Source: an uncultured Blautia sp. (GTDB lineage: Bacteria > Bacillota > Clostridia > Lachnospirales > Lachnospiraceae). From it: a stretch of 15,209 nucleotides of DNA. The notes below the pieces were generated by a model. It made no database searches, was not told where the DNA came from, and saw only the letters and a list, made by a program, of their open reading frames with translations. The position numbers and the translations under genes are program-made. This document shows positions 1 through 6,608 of this stretch, piece after piece (the first letter of the stretch is position 1; the number at the start of each line of letters is the position of its first letter). The stretch is from the NCBI GenBank assembly GCA_900541345.1, contig UQJE01000061.1:1-15209 (forward strand), given 5' to 3'.

Positions 1-722
1 TTATTTTTCTTTCCGGAAAAGCCACCTATCATATAGAAGGAAAATCCTATTATCTCAATCCCTGGGATATTCTTCTTGTGGATAAATATTCCATTCACAA
101 GCCGGAAATCTCTTCGGAGGAGCCTTATGAACGTTTTATTCTGTGGATTCGCAACGATTTAAAGGAAGAGCTTCTGACGCGATGTTTTCAAAAAGCAACA
201 GACCGGTGTTTCCATCTTGTCCGTCTTCCCTCTAAAATGCAGAAAAAGCTGGAACAGATTTTATCAGAATTTTACCAGTCATCTAAGCATCAGGAGCTGG
301 GAGATGAGATTCTGGAAAAAGCCCTTTTTCATGAATTTATGGTATATTTAAACCGGATTTTTCTGGAAAAACAGTATATATGTGACCAGGATTCCTATGC
401 TTACGATTCCCGTATTGAAGAACTTCTAAAATATATAAACCGCAACCTGGAAAAAGAGCTGTCCATCGAGGAACTGTCCCGGAAATATTTCCTGAGCAAA
501 TATTATATGATGCGTAAATTTAAAGAAGAAACGGGCTACACCATACACAGTTATATTGTGAGCAAACGGCTTTTTCTTGCAAAAAATCTGATTTCTCAGG
601 GACTTCCTGTCACAAAAGCAGCGCTTCAAAGCGGATTTAAGGATTATACTGCCTTTATCCGCGCCTACAAAAAACAGTTCGGAGAGCTTCCATCAGAAGC
701 GTTAAAAAAGGGATCTTCCTGA
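1..722 (+). CDS. AraC-family transcriptional regulator, 5' end cut off by the window
   Basis: A DNA-binding transcriptional regulator; its effector and targets are not visible. The frame is open from base 3 with no stop, and the codons before the GTG at 78 encode a plausible cupin-like stretch (FLSGKATYHIEGK, then NPWDILLV). The gene therefore starts outside the window, and the GTG at 78 is probably an internal valine. The first roughly 110 visible residues look like the end of an AraC-type sensing domain. The last roughly 100 carry the paired helix-turn-helix: LSIEELSRKYFLSKYYMMRKFKEETG for the first HTH (written here in parts: LSIEELSRKYFLS, then YYMMRKFKEETG), and a second HTH ending KDYTAFIRAYKKQFGELPSE, which matches the family's usual F-x-R-x-Y/F-K-K-x-F-G-x-x-P ending. 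It converges on secA and ends inside a terminator stem. The family call is secure; the regulated genes are unknown and may lie to the left. Confidence 0.9.
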   Translation, partial: IFLSGKATYHIEGKSYYLNPWDILLVDKYSIHKPEISSEEPYERFILWIRNDLKEELLTRCFQKATDRCFHLVRLPSKMQKKLEQILSEFYQSSKHQELGDEILEKALFHEFMVYLNRIFLEKQYICDQDSYAYDSRIEELLKYINRNLEKELSIEELSRKYFLSKYYMMRKFKEETGYTIHSYIVSKRLFLAKNLISQGLPVTKAALQSGFKDYTAFIRAYKKQFGELPSEALKKGSS

Positions 723-735
723 GGAAGACCCCTTT
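707..735. terminator. Bidirectional terminator between the araC-type gene and secA
   Basis: The stem is AAAGGG-a-TCTTCC, the loop is TGA, and the other arm is GGAAGA-c-CCCTTT. The loop is the stop codon of the AraC-type gene. Read on the minus strand, the stem is followed by a run of T (complement of the A run at 704-709), which fits termination of secA 14 bases after its stop. On the plus strand the tail is TTTATTATAAT, weaker but usable. Confidence 0.8.
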
Positions 736-748
736 ATTATAATATTTA

Positions 749-3328
749 TCACACTTTTGCAGCTTTACGTCCGCAGCACTGTTTATATTTCTTTCCGCTT
801 CCACATGGGCATGGATCATTCGGATAAACCTTATCTTCTTTGCGCTGTACCGGTTTCTTCGGACCTGCACTGTCATCCTTATTCGTTCCGGTAACCTTCG
901 CAACCTGCTCACGCTCAATCTTCTGCTCTACATGTACGTGATACAGCATACGTACGGTATCCTCCTGAATAGAGTTTATCATACCGTTAAACATCTCATA
1001 AGCGCTCATCTTATATTCTACAACCGGGTCACGCTGACCGTATGCAGCAAGGCCAATTCCCTGACGAAGGATTTCCATATCGTCAATGTGATCCATCCAC
1101 TTACTGTCGATGCTCTTAAGAAGTACTACTCGCTCAAGCTCACGAAGCTGCTCAGGTTCCGGGAACTCGGATTCTTTTGCCTCGTAAAGTTTTACAGCCT
1201 CTTCTTTGAGAATATGTTTCATCTCATTTCTTCTCTTGCCTTTTACTTTATCTTCTGTAAGAGGCTCGATTGGAATAATCGGGCATAATGCAGAATTGAA
1301 TTCGTCAAGATCCCATTCTTCCGCATCCACGTCGTCGGAGAAGCACATATCTACTGTGCTGTCCACAATATCTGTGATCATCTTGTAGATTGCGTCGCGC
1401 ATATTTTCTCCATCGAGAACCTGACGGCGCTCCTTATAAATAATTTCACGCTGCTCATTATTTACCTGGTCATAATCAAGAAGGTTTTTACGAATACCGA
1501 AGTTGTTAAACTCAATCTTCTCCTGCGCTTTCTCAATGGCACTGGAAAGCATTTTATGCTCAATCTGCTCATTCTCTGCAACTCCGAGAGAAGTAAATAC
1601 CTTCATAAGACGCTCGGATCCGAAGAGACGCATCAAGTCGTCCTCAAGAGAGATGTAGAAACGGGATTCACCCGGATCGCCCTGACGTCCGGAACGTCCG
1701 CGGAGCTGGTTATCGATACGTCTTGACTCATGACGCTCTGTACCGATGATTTTAAGACCGCCTGCCTCGCGTGCAACATCATCAAGTTTAATATCGGTAC
1801 CACGACCTGCCATATTTGTCGCAATCGTAACTGCACCTGCCTGTCCTGCCTGGGCAACGATTTCCGCCTCAAGCTCATGGAATTTGGCATTCAGCACATT
1901 ATGAGGAATTCCCTCTCTTTTCAGCATACGGCTTAACAGCTCAGAAGTCTCAATCGTAATCGTACCTACCAGTACAGGCTGTTTCTTCTCATGTGCTTCC
2001 ACAACTGCACGTACAACTGCGTTGAATTTTTCTTTCTTTGTCATATATACAGCGTCGTCCAGGTCTTTACGCTGAACCGGTCTGTTTGTAGGAATCTCCA
2101 CAACGTCCATACCATAAATATCACGGAACTCTTTTTCCTCTGTAAGGGCTGTACCTGTCATACCGCCTTTTTTATCATATTTATTAAAGAAGTTCTGGAA
2201 TGTAATAGTTGCAAGAGTTTTGCTCTCACGTTTTACCTTTACGTGTTCCTTTGCCTCAATTGCCTGATGAAGACCGTCTGAATAACGACGTCCCGGCATA
2301 ATACGTCCTGTAAACTCATCTACAATCAGAATTTCATCATCTTTTACAACGTAATCCTGGTCTTTATGCATCAGGTTATGAGCACGAAGAGCAAGAATGG
2401 TGTTGTGCTGGATTTCCAGGTTTTCCGGATCCGCAAGGTTTTCGATATTAAAGAATTTCTCTACTTTCTTCACACCCTGCTCTGTAAGGTTTACAATCTT
2501 ATCTTTTTCATTTACAACGAAATCGCCTGTCTCGATAACTTCTTCGCCCATGATAGCCGCCATCTTTGTCATCTCATGGCTTGCCTCACCGCGTTCCAGC
2601 TGCTGCGCGAGAATATCACAGACTTCGTAAAGCTTTGTAGACTTGCCGCTCTGTCCAGAAATAATAAGAGGAGTACGCGCCTCATCAATTAAAACGGAGT
2701 CCACCTCGTCAATGATACAGTAGTGAAGATCTCTCTGAACAAGCTGCTCTTTATAAATAACCATGTTGTCACGAAGATAATCGAAGCCCAGCTCGTTGTT
2801 TGTAACGTAAGTGATGTCACAGTTATATGCAACGCGACGCTCTTCCGGTTTCATGTCGTTTAATACAACACCAACCGTAAGTCCCAGGAATTCATGAACC
2901 TTTCCCATCCACTCTGCATCTCGTTTTGCCAGATAGTCGTTGACTGTTACAACGTGTACACCTTTTCCCTCCAGTGCATTTAAGTATGCAGGAAGAGTAG
3001 ATACAAGTGTCTTACCTTCACCTGTACGCATCTCTGCAATACGTCCCTGATGAAGAATAATACCTCCGATAATCTGCACACGGTAATGTTCCATTCCAAG
3101 AACACGCTTTGCTGCTTCCCTTACTGTTGCAAATGCCTCCGGAAGAAGGCTGTCAAGTGTTGCACCCTCTTCCAGACGCTTCTTATATTCTCTTGTCTTG
3201 TCTTTTAATTCTTCATCGCTGAGTTTCTGCATTTCCGGACGCAGACTTTCTGTCTTTTCTACAAGAGGCATAATTCTTTTTACCTCACGCTGGCTGTGCG
3301 TTCCGAATACTTTTGAAAATACGTTCAT
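749..3328 (-). CDS. secA: Preprotein translocase ATPase SecA
   Basis: The motor ATPase that pushes unfolded preproteins through the SecYEG channel; it cycles between cytosol and membrane. The product is 859 residues, normal for a Firmicute SecA1. Visible are the Walker A motif (MRTGEGKT, residues 100-107), the DEVDSVLIDEARTPL Walker B region, VTNNELGFDYLRDN, the MTGTA motif, TNMAGRGTDIKL and the GRSGRQGDPG motif of the second nucleotide-binding fold. The C-terminus has the zinc-binding, SecB/ribosome-interacting tail CPCGSGKKYKQCC. The ATG at 3328 follows AGGAG at good spacing. In many Firmicutes secA is preceded by hpf and followed by prfB. Here hpf lies upstream on the same strand, separated by cutC and a divergent pair, and no prfB follows. 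The identification is certain. Confidence 0.98.
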   Translation of the reverse strand: MNVFSKVFGTHSQREVKRIMPLVEKTESLRPEMQKLSDEELKDKTREYKKRLEEGATLDSLLPEAFATVREAAKRVLGMEHYRVQIIGGIILHQGRIAEMRTGEGKTLVSTLPAYLNALEGKGVHVVTVNDYLAKRDAEWMGKVHEFLGLTVGVVLNDMKPEERRVAYNCDITYVTNNELGFDYLRDNMVIYKEQLVQRDLHYCIIDEVDSVLIDEARTPLIISGQSGKSTKLYEVCDILAQQLERGEASHEMTKMAAIMGEEVIETGDFVVNEKDKIVNLTEQGVKKVEKFFNIENLADPENLEIQHNTILALRAHNLMHKDQDYVVKDDEILIVDEFTGRIMPGRRYSDGLHQAIEAKEHVKVKRESKTLATITFQNFFNKYDKKGGMTGTALTEEKEFRDIYGMDVVEIPTNRPVQRKDLDDAVYMTKKEKFNAVVRAVVEAHEKKQPVLVGTITIETSELLSRMLKREGIPHNVLNAKFHELEAEIVAQAGQAGAVTIATNMAGRGTDIKLDDVAREAGGLKIIGTERHESRRIDNQLRGRSGRQGDPGESRFYISLEDDLMRLFGSERLMKVFTSLGVAENEQIEHKMLSSAIEKAQEKIEFNNFGIRKNLLDYDQVNNEQREIIYKERRQVLDGENMRDAIYKMITDIVDSTVDMCFSDDVDAEEWDLDEFNSALCPIIPIEPLTEDKVKGKRRNEMKHILKEEAVKLYEAKESEFPEPEQLRELERVVLLKSIDSKWMDHIDDMEILRQGIGLAAYGQRDPVVEYKMSAYEMFNGMINSIQEDTVRMLYHVHVEQKIEREQVAKVTGTNKDDSAGPKKPVQRKEDKVYPNDPCPCGSGKKYKQCCGRKAAKV

Positions 3329-3358
3329 ATTTTACTCCTGTTTCCTTTTTATTTTCTC

Positions 3359-3374
3359 TACAGCTTCTGCTGTA
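3359..3374 (-). other. Stem-loop in the secA leader (ribosome-binding-site proximal)
   Basis: A perfect 6-bp inverted repeat, TACAGC-ttct-GCTGTA on the plus strand. In the secA transcript it would fold about 17 bases upstream of the AGGAG site. No T tract follows on the minus strand, so it is not an intrinsic terminator. Its role is unknown. Confidence 0.45.
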
Positions 3375-3396
3375 TAATAAATTCTTATTGCGTTCT

Positions 3397-3424
3397 GAGA
3401 GCGTATTCCCGAGAATATACTCTC
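3397..3424 (-). other. Imperfect inverted repeat at the 5' end of the secA transcript
   Basis: GAGAG-cg-TATTC-ccga-GAATA-ta-CTCTC: ten paired positions with one 2x2 internal mismatch and a 4-base loop. It begins a few bases downstream of the transcription start predicted from the promoter at 3435-3463, so it would form the 5' end of the mRNA. It could be a stabilising 5' hairpin, a regulator site or an operator; the sequence alone does not decide. Confidence 0.5.
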
Positions 3425-3434
3425 AACATTCTAT

Positions 3435-3463
3435 ATTCTATCACTTTCCGGCCAAGAAAACAA
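3435..3463 (-). promoter_or_regulatory. Predicted secA promoter
   Basis: On the minus strand: TTGTTT (3463-3458), a 17-base spacer, then TAGAAT (3440-3435) preceded by TGA, which makes an extended -10. Predicted start is near 3428, giving a secA leader of about 100 bases that contains both hairpins listed separately. Confidence 0.6.
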
Positions 3464-3498
3464 TAAACATTTCGTAAACAAACAGGATTTCTCTGCCA

Positions 3499-3527
3499 TT
3501 GCCATTCCTTCTCCTCTGTGTTATGAT
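3499..3527 (+). promoter_or_regulatory. Predicted promoter of the NusG domain II/Gx transporter pair
   Basis: TTGCCA (3499-3504), a 17-base spacer, TATGAT (3522-3527) preceded by TGT, an extended -10. Predicted start is near 3534. It is divergent from the secA promoter, with about 35 bases between the two -35 boxes. Confidence 0.65.
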
Positions 3528-3535
3528 AGCTTCGT

Positions 3536-3549
3536 CCTGCGATGGCAGG
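3536..3549 (+). other. Small hairpin at the predicted 5' end of the NusG-II transcript
   Basis: CCTGC-gatg-GCAGG, a perfect 5-bp stem starting within two bases of the predicted transcription start. It may protect the 5' end of the mRNA; it could be chance. Confidence 0.35.
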
Positions 3550-3594
3550 CAGAAACATAAAAATCACAGTCAAATATACGGAGGAAATTTGTTT

Positions 3595-3951
3595 TTGAAG
3601 AAAAAAGAAATTCTGTTAATCGGCTCGATTCTCGCTGCCGCCCTTCTTCTGTGGGCAGGTATGCGTATTTCTAAAAAGCCGCAGAACAACATACGAATCA
3701 CAGTTGACGGCAAAGAATACGGTGTGTATTCCCTGTCTGAAAATCAGACGATTTCCATTAATGACACAAATGTATGCGAAATAAAAGACGGAAAGGCAAA
3801 AATGATTTCCGCCACCTGTCCGGATCATCTATGCCTTGAACAAAAAGCAGTTGACGTTTCCGGCGGCTCCGTGATCTGCCTCCCGAATAAGGTTGTAATT
3901 GAAGGAGAGAACAGCGAAGGGGACGATGTTTCCCATGCTGTGGTGCAGTGA
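3595..3951 (+). CDS. NusG domain II-containing membrane-anchored protein
   Basis: A small extracytoplasmic protein of unknown function, 118 residues with the start chosen here. After a KKKE start there is one hydrophobic segment (about residues 5-21, ILLIGSILAAALLLWAGM), acting as signal anchor. A single beta-rich domain follows: ITVDGKEYGVYSL, a TCPDHLC motif and ICLPNKVVIEGE, the family's hallmark pattern of two close cysteines and a third before LPNK. Despite the name there is no NusG N-terminal domain, so this is not a transcription factor. The start is TTG at 3595, ten bases after GGAGG (3580-3584). A TTG at 3589 is only four bases from the SD site, and upstream starts would lie in the promoter. 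The Gx transporter gene begins two bases after the stop, so the two are probably translationally coupled. Confidence 0.8.
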   Translation: MKKKEILLIGSILAAALLLWAGMRISKKPQNNIRITVDGKEYGVYSLSENQTISINDTNVCEIKDGKAKMISATCPDHLCLEQKAVDVSGGSVICLPNKVVIEGENSEGDDVSHAVVQ

Positions 3952-3953
3952 TT

Positions 3954-4463
3954 ATGAAGACAAAGACAGCCTATCTCGGTTTTTTTGCCGCCATTGCCAT
4001 TATTTTCGGATATGTGGAAACTCTGATTCCTGTTTTTGCAGGAATCCCCGGAATCAAGCTTGGACTTGCGAACCTGTCCGTGCTGATCATTCTGAAAAAA
4101 TACGGTTTTAAAGATGCTGCCCTTGTATCCGTTGTACGTATTCTTGTAATCGGCTTTCTCTTTGGAAATATGTTCAGCATCCTTTACAGCCTTGCCGGCG
4201 CTGCGCTAAGCCTTTCTGTCATGGTTCTTCTTCTGAAGAAGACCTCCCTTACGACAATTGGCATCAGTGTTTTCGGCGGAGTCACCCACAATATCGGTCA
4301 GCTTATCATTGCTGCCCTTATTGTGGAAAATACTGCCGTGTTTTATTATACACCACCTCTTCTCATTTCCGGTGTTGTAACCGGCTTTCTCATAGGAGTC
4401 CTGACTCAGGAAGTGTTAAAACGCCTTCCTTCTGTCTGGGGCAGTGATTCCCAAAAGTTATAA
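3954..4463 (+). CDS. Gx transporter family membrane protein (often annotated heptaprenyl diphosphate synthase component I)
   Basis: An integral membrane protein of 169 residues with about five hydrophobic segments. It shows the family's glycine/alanine-rich pattern: AYLGFFAAIAIIFGYVETLIP, then FAGIPGIKLGLANL, then GVTHNIGQL. This resembles the substrate-binding (S) subunits of energy-coupling-factor transporters. Databases often carry the name heptaprenyl diphosphate synthase component I; nothing here supports prenyl transfer, since there are no DDxxD motifs. A GTG at 3948 overlaps the NusG-II stop (GTGA). I chose the ATG at 3954 because MKTKTAYLG looks like a natural N-terminus, but no clear SD precedes either start, which points to coupling with the upstream gene. 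The substrate is unknown. There is no good T-tract terminator for it on the plus strand before cutC. Confidence 0.8.
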   Translation: MKTKTAYLGFFAAIAIIFGYVETLIPVFAGIPGIKLGLANLSVLIILKKYGFKDAALVSVVRILVIGFLFGNMFSILYSLAGAALSLSVMVLLLKKTSLTTIGISVFGGVTHNIGQLIIAALIVENTAVFYYTPPLLISGVVTGFLIGVLTQEVLKRLPSVWGSDSQKL

Positions 4464-4474
4464 CCTTATTTTTT

Positions 4475-4504
4475 AAAAAAAGAGAGGGACTTTTTCAGTC
4501 CCTC
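4475..4504 (-). terminator. cutC terminator
   Basis: Perfect 8-bp stem GAGGGACT-ttttc-AGTCCCTC (4484-4504), followed on the minus strand by TCTTTTTTT. The cutC stop codon (4505-4503) sits at the base of the stem. The plus-strand side lacks a T run, so it serves cutC rather than the Gx gene. Confidence 0.85.
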
Positions 4505-5249
4505 AAAGTGTTTCTAATACCTCTTTCGCCGCACGGATTTTGCTCTCTTCTGTGCGCCAGATCTCATATTCACTTAAAGAAGGAAGGCCCATACTTACGC
4601 CTTCTTTTCTGTAAATCATTTCACTGTCCAGCGTAACCTTTCCGGACATATGGAAGGCTCTTGCCTTTGTCACAGGATAAACTTCTTTAATGGCATCTGC
4701 ATCTACGCCGCTTCCCACCTGGATCTCAATTCTTCCTGCGCTTTTTTCCACGAGCTGCCCAAGAAGCTCTGCTCCAAGACGGCAGTTGTTCTGCTGACCT
4801 GAAGTAAGAATCGTGTCAATTCCCAGAGAGATTGCCTGCTCCATTGCTTCAAACGGATCTGCGCATACATCAAATGCTCTGTGAAGCGTCACAGACATTC
4901 CCTGCGCCTCTTCCATAAGAATTTTCATCTGCTCCATGTTTAAAGTACCGTCCGGCTTTAAAATACCGATTACCACGCCTTCTGCCCCTAGCTTTTTATA
5001 GGTTTTTACTGCATTCCTGATGATGGCAAATTCGGAATCTGTATAACAGAAATCACCAAATCTCGGACGGATCAGGGCATGAATCCGGATATCGGAATGT
5101 TTCCTGATTTCCTCATACAGTCCCGGTTCCGGCGTCGTTCCTCCAATGATCAGATTTCCGCACAGTTCCAGACGTGTTGCTCCTCCTCTTGCTGCTGCCA
5201 GGGCAGATTCCACAGAATCCACACATGCCTCCAGTATGTAATCTTTCAT
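4503..5249 (-). CDS. cutC: CutC family protein (copper homeostasis protein CutC)
   Basis: A TIM-barrel protein of 248 residues, the same size as E. coli CutC. The family was linked to copper tolerance, but a direct copper role is disputed and its reaction is unknown. Family hallmarks are present: LEACVDSVESALAAARGGA, RLELCGNLIIGGTTPEPG, HALIRPRFGDFCY, VTLHRAFDVCADP and ILTSGQQ. The start is the ATG at 5249 (MKDYILEAC), 11 bases after AGGA in a purine-rich GAAAG-repeat leader; an upstream GTG at 5297 would add 16 unlikely residues. The gene lies 74 bases after hpf on the same strand. The hpf terminator fills that gap and I see no obvious promoter between it and cutC, so expression may depend on read-through or on a promoter I cannot recognise. 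Confidence 0.93.
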   Translation of the reverse strand: MKDYILEACVDSVESALAAARGGATRLELCGNLIIGGTTPEPGLYEEIRKHSDIRIHALIRPRFGDFCYTDSEFAIIRNAVKTYKKLGAEGVVIGILKPDGTLNMEQMKILMEEAQGMSVTLHRAFDVCADPFEAMEQAISLGIDTILTSGQQNNCRLGAELLGQLVEKSAGRIEIQVGSGVDADAIKEVYPVTKARAFHMSGKVTLDSEMIYRKEGVSMGLPSLSEYEIWRTEESKIRAAKEVLETL

Positions 5250-5275
5250 TTTTCTTTCTTTCCTTTCTTTCTGCT

Positions 5276-5311
5276 GAAAAAGATAGCCCTCCCGCACTGA
5301 ACAGGAGGGCT
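5276..5311 (-). terminator. hpf terminator
   Basis: Stem AGCCCTCC (5285-5292) and GGAGGGCT (5304-5311) around an 11-base loop, followed on the minus strand by ATCTTTTTC. It lies 12 bases after the hpf stop and only about 10 bases before the SD site of cutC. Confidence 0.8.
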
Positions 5312-5323
5312 TTGCTCACCTTT

Positions 5324-5851
5324 TTAAAATTCCGGTTCAATCAGACCGTAGGTATTGCCTTTTCTCTTATAAACCACATTTACCTGCTCTGTCTCTGCAT
5401 TGCAGAATACAAAGAAGTTGTGACCCAGGAGCTCCATCTGTACACAGGCATCTTCCGGATACATTGGTTTAATATCAAATTTCTTTGTACGAATGATTTT
5501 TACCTCTTCGTCTTCCTCATATTCCTTATCAAGATATGCCTGCTGGAAACTTCCCGCAGACTGTTTTTTGTCTACAATCTTGTTCTTGTATTTCCGAAGC
5601 TGGCGTTCAATCACCTCTTCTACAAGGTCGATTGATACATACATATCACTGCTTACCTGCTCGGACCGGATAATATTTCCTTTTACAGGAATCGTCACTT
5701 CAATCTTCTGTCTTTCTTTTTCCACACTTAAAGTTACGACAACTTCGGTGTCAGGAGTGAAATACCGTTCCAGTTTCCCAAGCTTGTCCTCAACTGCTGT
5801 TCGAAGCCCTTCGGTCACTGTAATATTTTTTCCGCTGATAATAAATTTCAT
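5324..5851 (-). CDS. hpf: Long-form ribosome hibernation promoting factor
   Basis: Binds the 30S subunit where mRNA and tRNA would sit and dimerises ribosomes to 100S particles in slow growth. At 175 residues it is the long form. The N-terminal S30AE domain covers about residues 1-100 (MKFIISGKNITVTEGLRTAV, then YIEVEVTLSV-like strands, then SSDMYVSIDLVEEVIERQL). A linker rich in charge follows. The C-terminal dimerisation domain covers about 120-175 (IVRTKKF-like start, then DACVQMELLGHNFFVF, ending VVYKRKGNTYGLIEPEF). The ATG at 5851 follows AAAGGGGATGG. An extended -10 promoter lies upstream and a terminator downstream, so the gene is probably mostly monocistronic. The neighbourhood to secA is a remnant of the common hpf-secA order. 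Confidence 0.96.
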   Translation of the reverse strand: MKFIISGKNITVTEGLRTAVEDKLGKLERYFTPDTEVVVTLSVEKERQKIEVTIPVKGNIIRSEQVSSDMYVSIDLVEEVIERQLRKYKNKIVDKKQSAGSFQQAYLDKEYEEDEEVKIIRTKKFDIKPMYPEDACVQMELLGHNFFVFCNAETEQVNVVYKRKGNTYGLIEPEF

Positions 5852-5882
5852 GCTTCCATCCCCTTTGCTGTTTGATGGAATT

Positions 5883-5891
5883 ATTATAACA
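5883..5891 (-). promoter_or_regulatory. Predicted extended -10 promoter of hpf
   Basis: Minus-strand TGT-TATAAT (5891-5883), a perfect -10 with TGn extension, about 25 bases before the hpf SD site. No convincing -35 box is present at 16-18 bases (best is TGTTAA). Confidence 0.5.
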
Positions 5892-5973
5892 CATCGTGCG
5901 GAATTTTAACACCATTTTATGAAAAATTAACACAAATTTCTTATTTTTTTCTGTAACTTCCAGGATTCTTTTC

Positions 5974-6468
5974 TTATCTTCCGTCTACTGCATTTCTTGC
6001 GGCATCTCCTACATCTTCCACTGCATCCCCTACGCCTTCGCCCAGATCTTTCACACTGTTTCCGAGCTCGCCGGATACGGTTCCATCTCCGTTTCCATTC
6101 CGGTCATTTCCATTATTGGAGTTTCCATTACTGTCCGACGTATTTTCAGGCACTTCCGTCATATCCGGTCCGGCGTTCTCTGTCGTATTATCAGTCTCAG
6201 TTCCGTCCGGTGTGCCGTCATTTTCCATTCCTGCATCAGGAACAGCGCCGTCTGCTGTATTCCCGTCTGTTCTGTCTGTTGTGGTCTTATCTGTTGTTGT
6301 CTTATCTTTTTCTGTACGTGTATCATCCTTTACCGTATCTTTCTCTTCTGTTTTATCCTGTTCTCTCCTGGTTTCATCTGCCGCATTATCATTTCTCCCA
6401 CAACCTGTAAACATTGCTAACATCAGTACAAGGGCTGAGCTCATAAGAATTTTATTCCATTTTTTCAT
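5974..6468 (-). CDS. Putative lipoprotein with acidic, low-complexity mature region
   Basis: Unrecognised protein of 164 residues. The N-terminus is a lipoprotein signal peptide: KKWNK, hydrophobic segment about 7-20, then FTGC with Cys23 as the expected lipidated residue, so it should sit on the outer face of the membrane. The mature part is almost entirely D, E, T, N, G, K and R, with a KTTTDKTTTD repeat near residues 57-66 and NSNNGNDRNGNGDG near 117-130; it is probably disordered. The last roughly 30 residues (VKDLGEGVGDAVEDVGDAARNAVDG) could form an amphipathic helix with a repeated DxxGDAxxxV pattern. The ATG at 6468 follows AAGGAG. It is flanked by its own promoter and the dapB terminator, so it is a single-gene unit. 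No intrinsic terminator is visible after it. Function unknown. Confidence 0.75.
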   Translation of the reverse strand: MKKWNKILMSSALVLMLAMFTGCGRNDNAADETRREQDKTEEKDTVKDDTRTEKDKTTTDKTTTDRTDGNTADGAVPDAGMENDGTPDGTETDNTTENAGPDMTEVPENTSDSNGNSNNGNDRNGNGDGTVSGELGNSVKDLGEGVGDAVEDVGDAARNAVDGR

Positions 6469-6509
6469 GATTCTGTTCTCCTTTTCCTTAAGCTTTTACT
6501 TATACTGTT

Positions 6510-6539
6510 ATTATGCCTGACAGAAAAATTTTTATTCAA
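6510..6539 (-). promoter_or_regulatory. Predicted promoter of the lipoprotein gene
   Basis: Minus-strand TTGAAT (6539-6534), an 18-base spacer, CATAAT (6515-6510). It lies between the dapB terminator and the SD site of the lipoprotein gene. Confidence 0.45.
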
Positions 6540-6553
6540 AGTTTTAATTTAAC

Positions 6554-6595
6554 AGCAAAAAAATAAGCAGCATTCAGCCGGACGCCAAATACCGC
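6554..6595 (-). terminator. Terminator of the dapA-dapB operon
   Basis: On the minus strand GCGGTATTTGGC, loop GTCCG, GCTGAATGCTGC: 12 paired positions with four G-U wobbles, followed by TTATTTTTTTGC. Because the wobbles become A-C mismatches on the other strand, it works only for minus-strand transcripts. It starts 13 bases after the dapB stop. Confidence 0.75.
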
Positions 6596-6608
6596 TCATC
6601 TCTTCTCT

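Noticed and set aside
932..2692. Several plus-strand open frames of 60-118 codons opposite secA
   Set aside because: They are antisense to clearly conserved SecA sequence, are rich in Cys, Phe and Leu as reverse-frame shadows usually are, and I saw no supporting promoters or SD sites.
3499..3594. Upstream start (TTG at 3499) for the NusG-II protein
   Set aside because: The TTG is part of the -35 box of the predicted promoter, so it would not be in the transcript. The TTG at 3595 has a GGAGG site at 10 bases.
5997..6520. Plus-strand open frames of 134-137 codons opposite the lipoprotein gene
   Set aside because: Ser/Val- and His/Leu-rich composition mirrors the acidic, Thr-rich low-complexity gene on the minus strand, which has a good SD and signal peptide.
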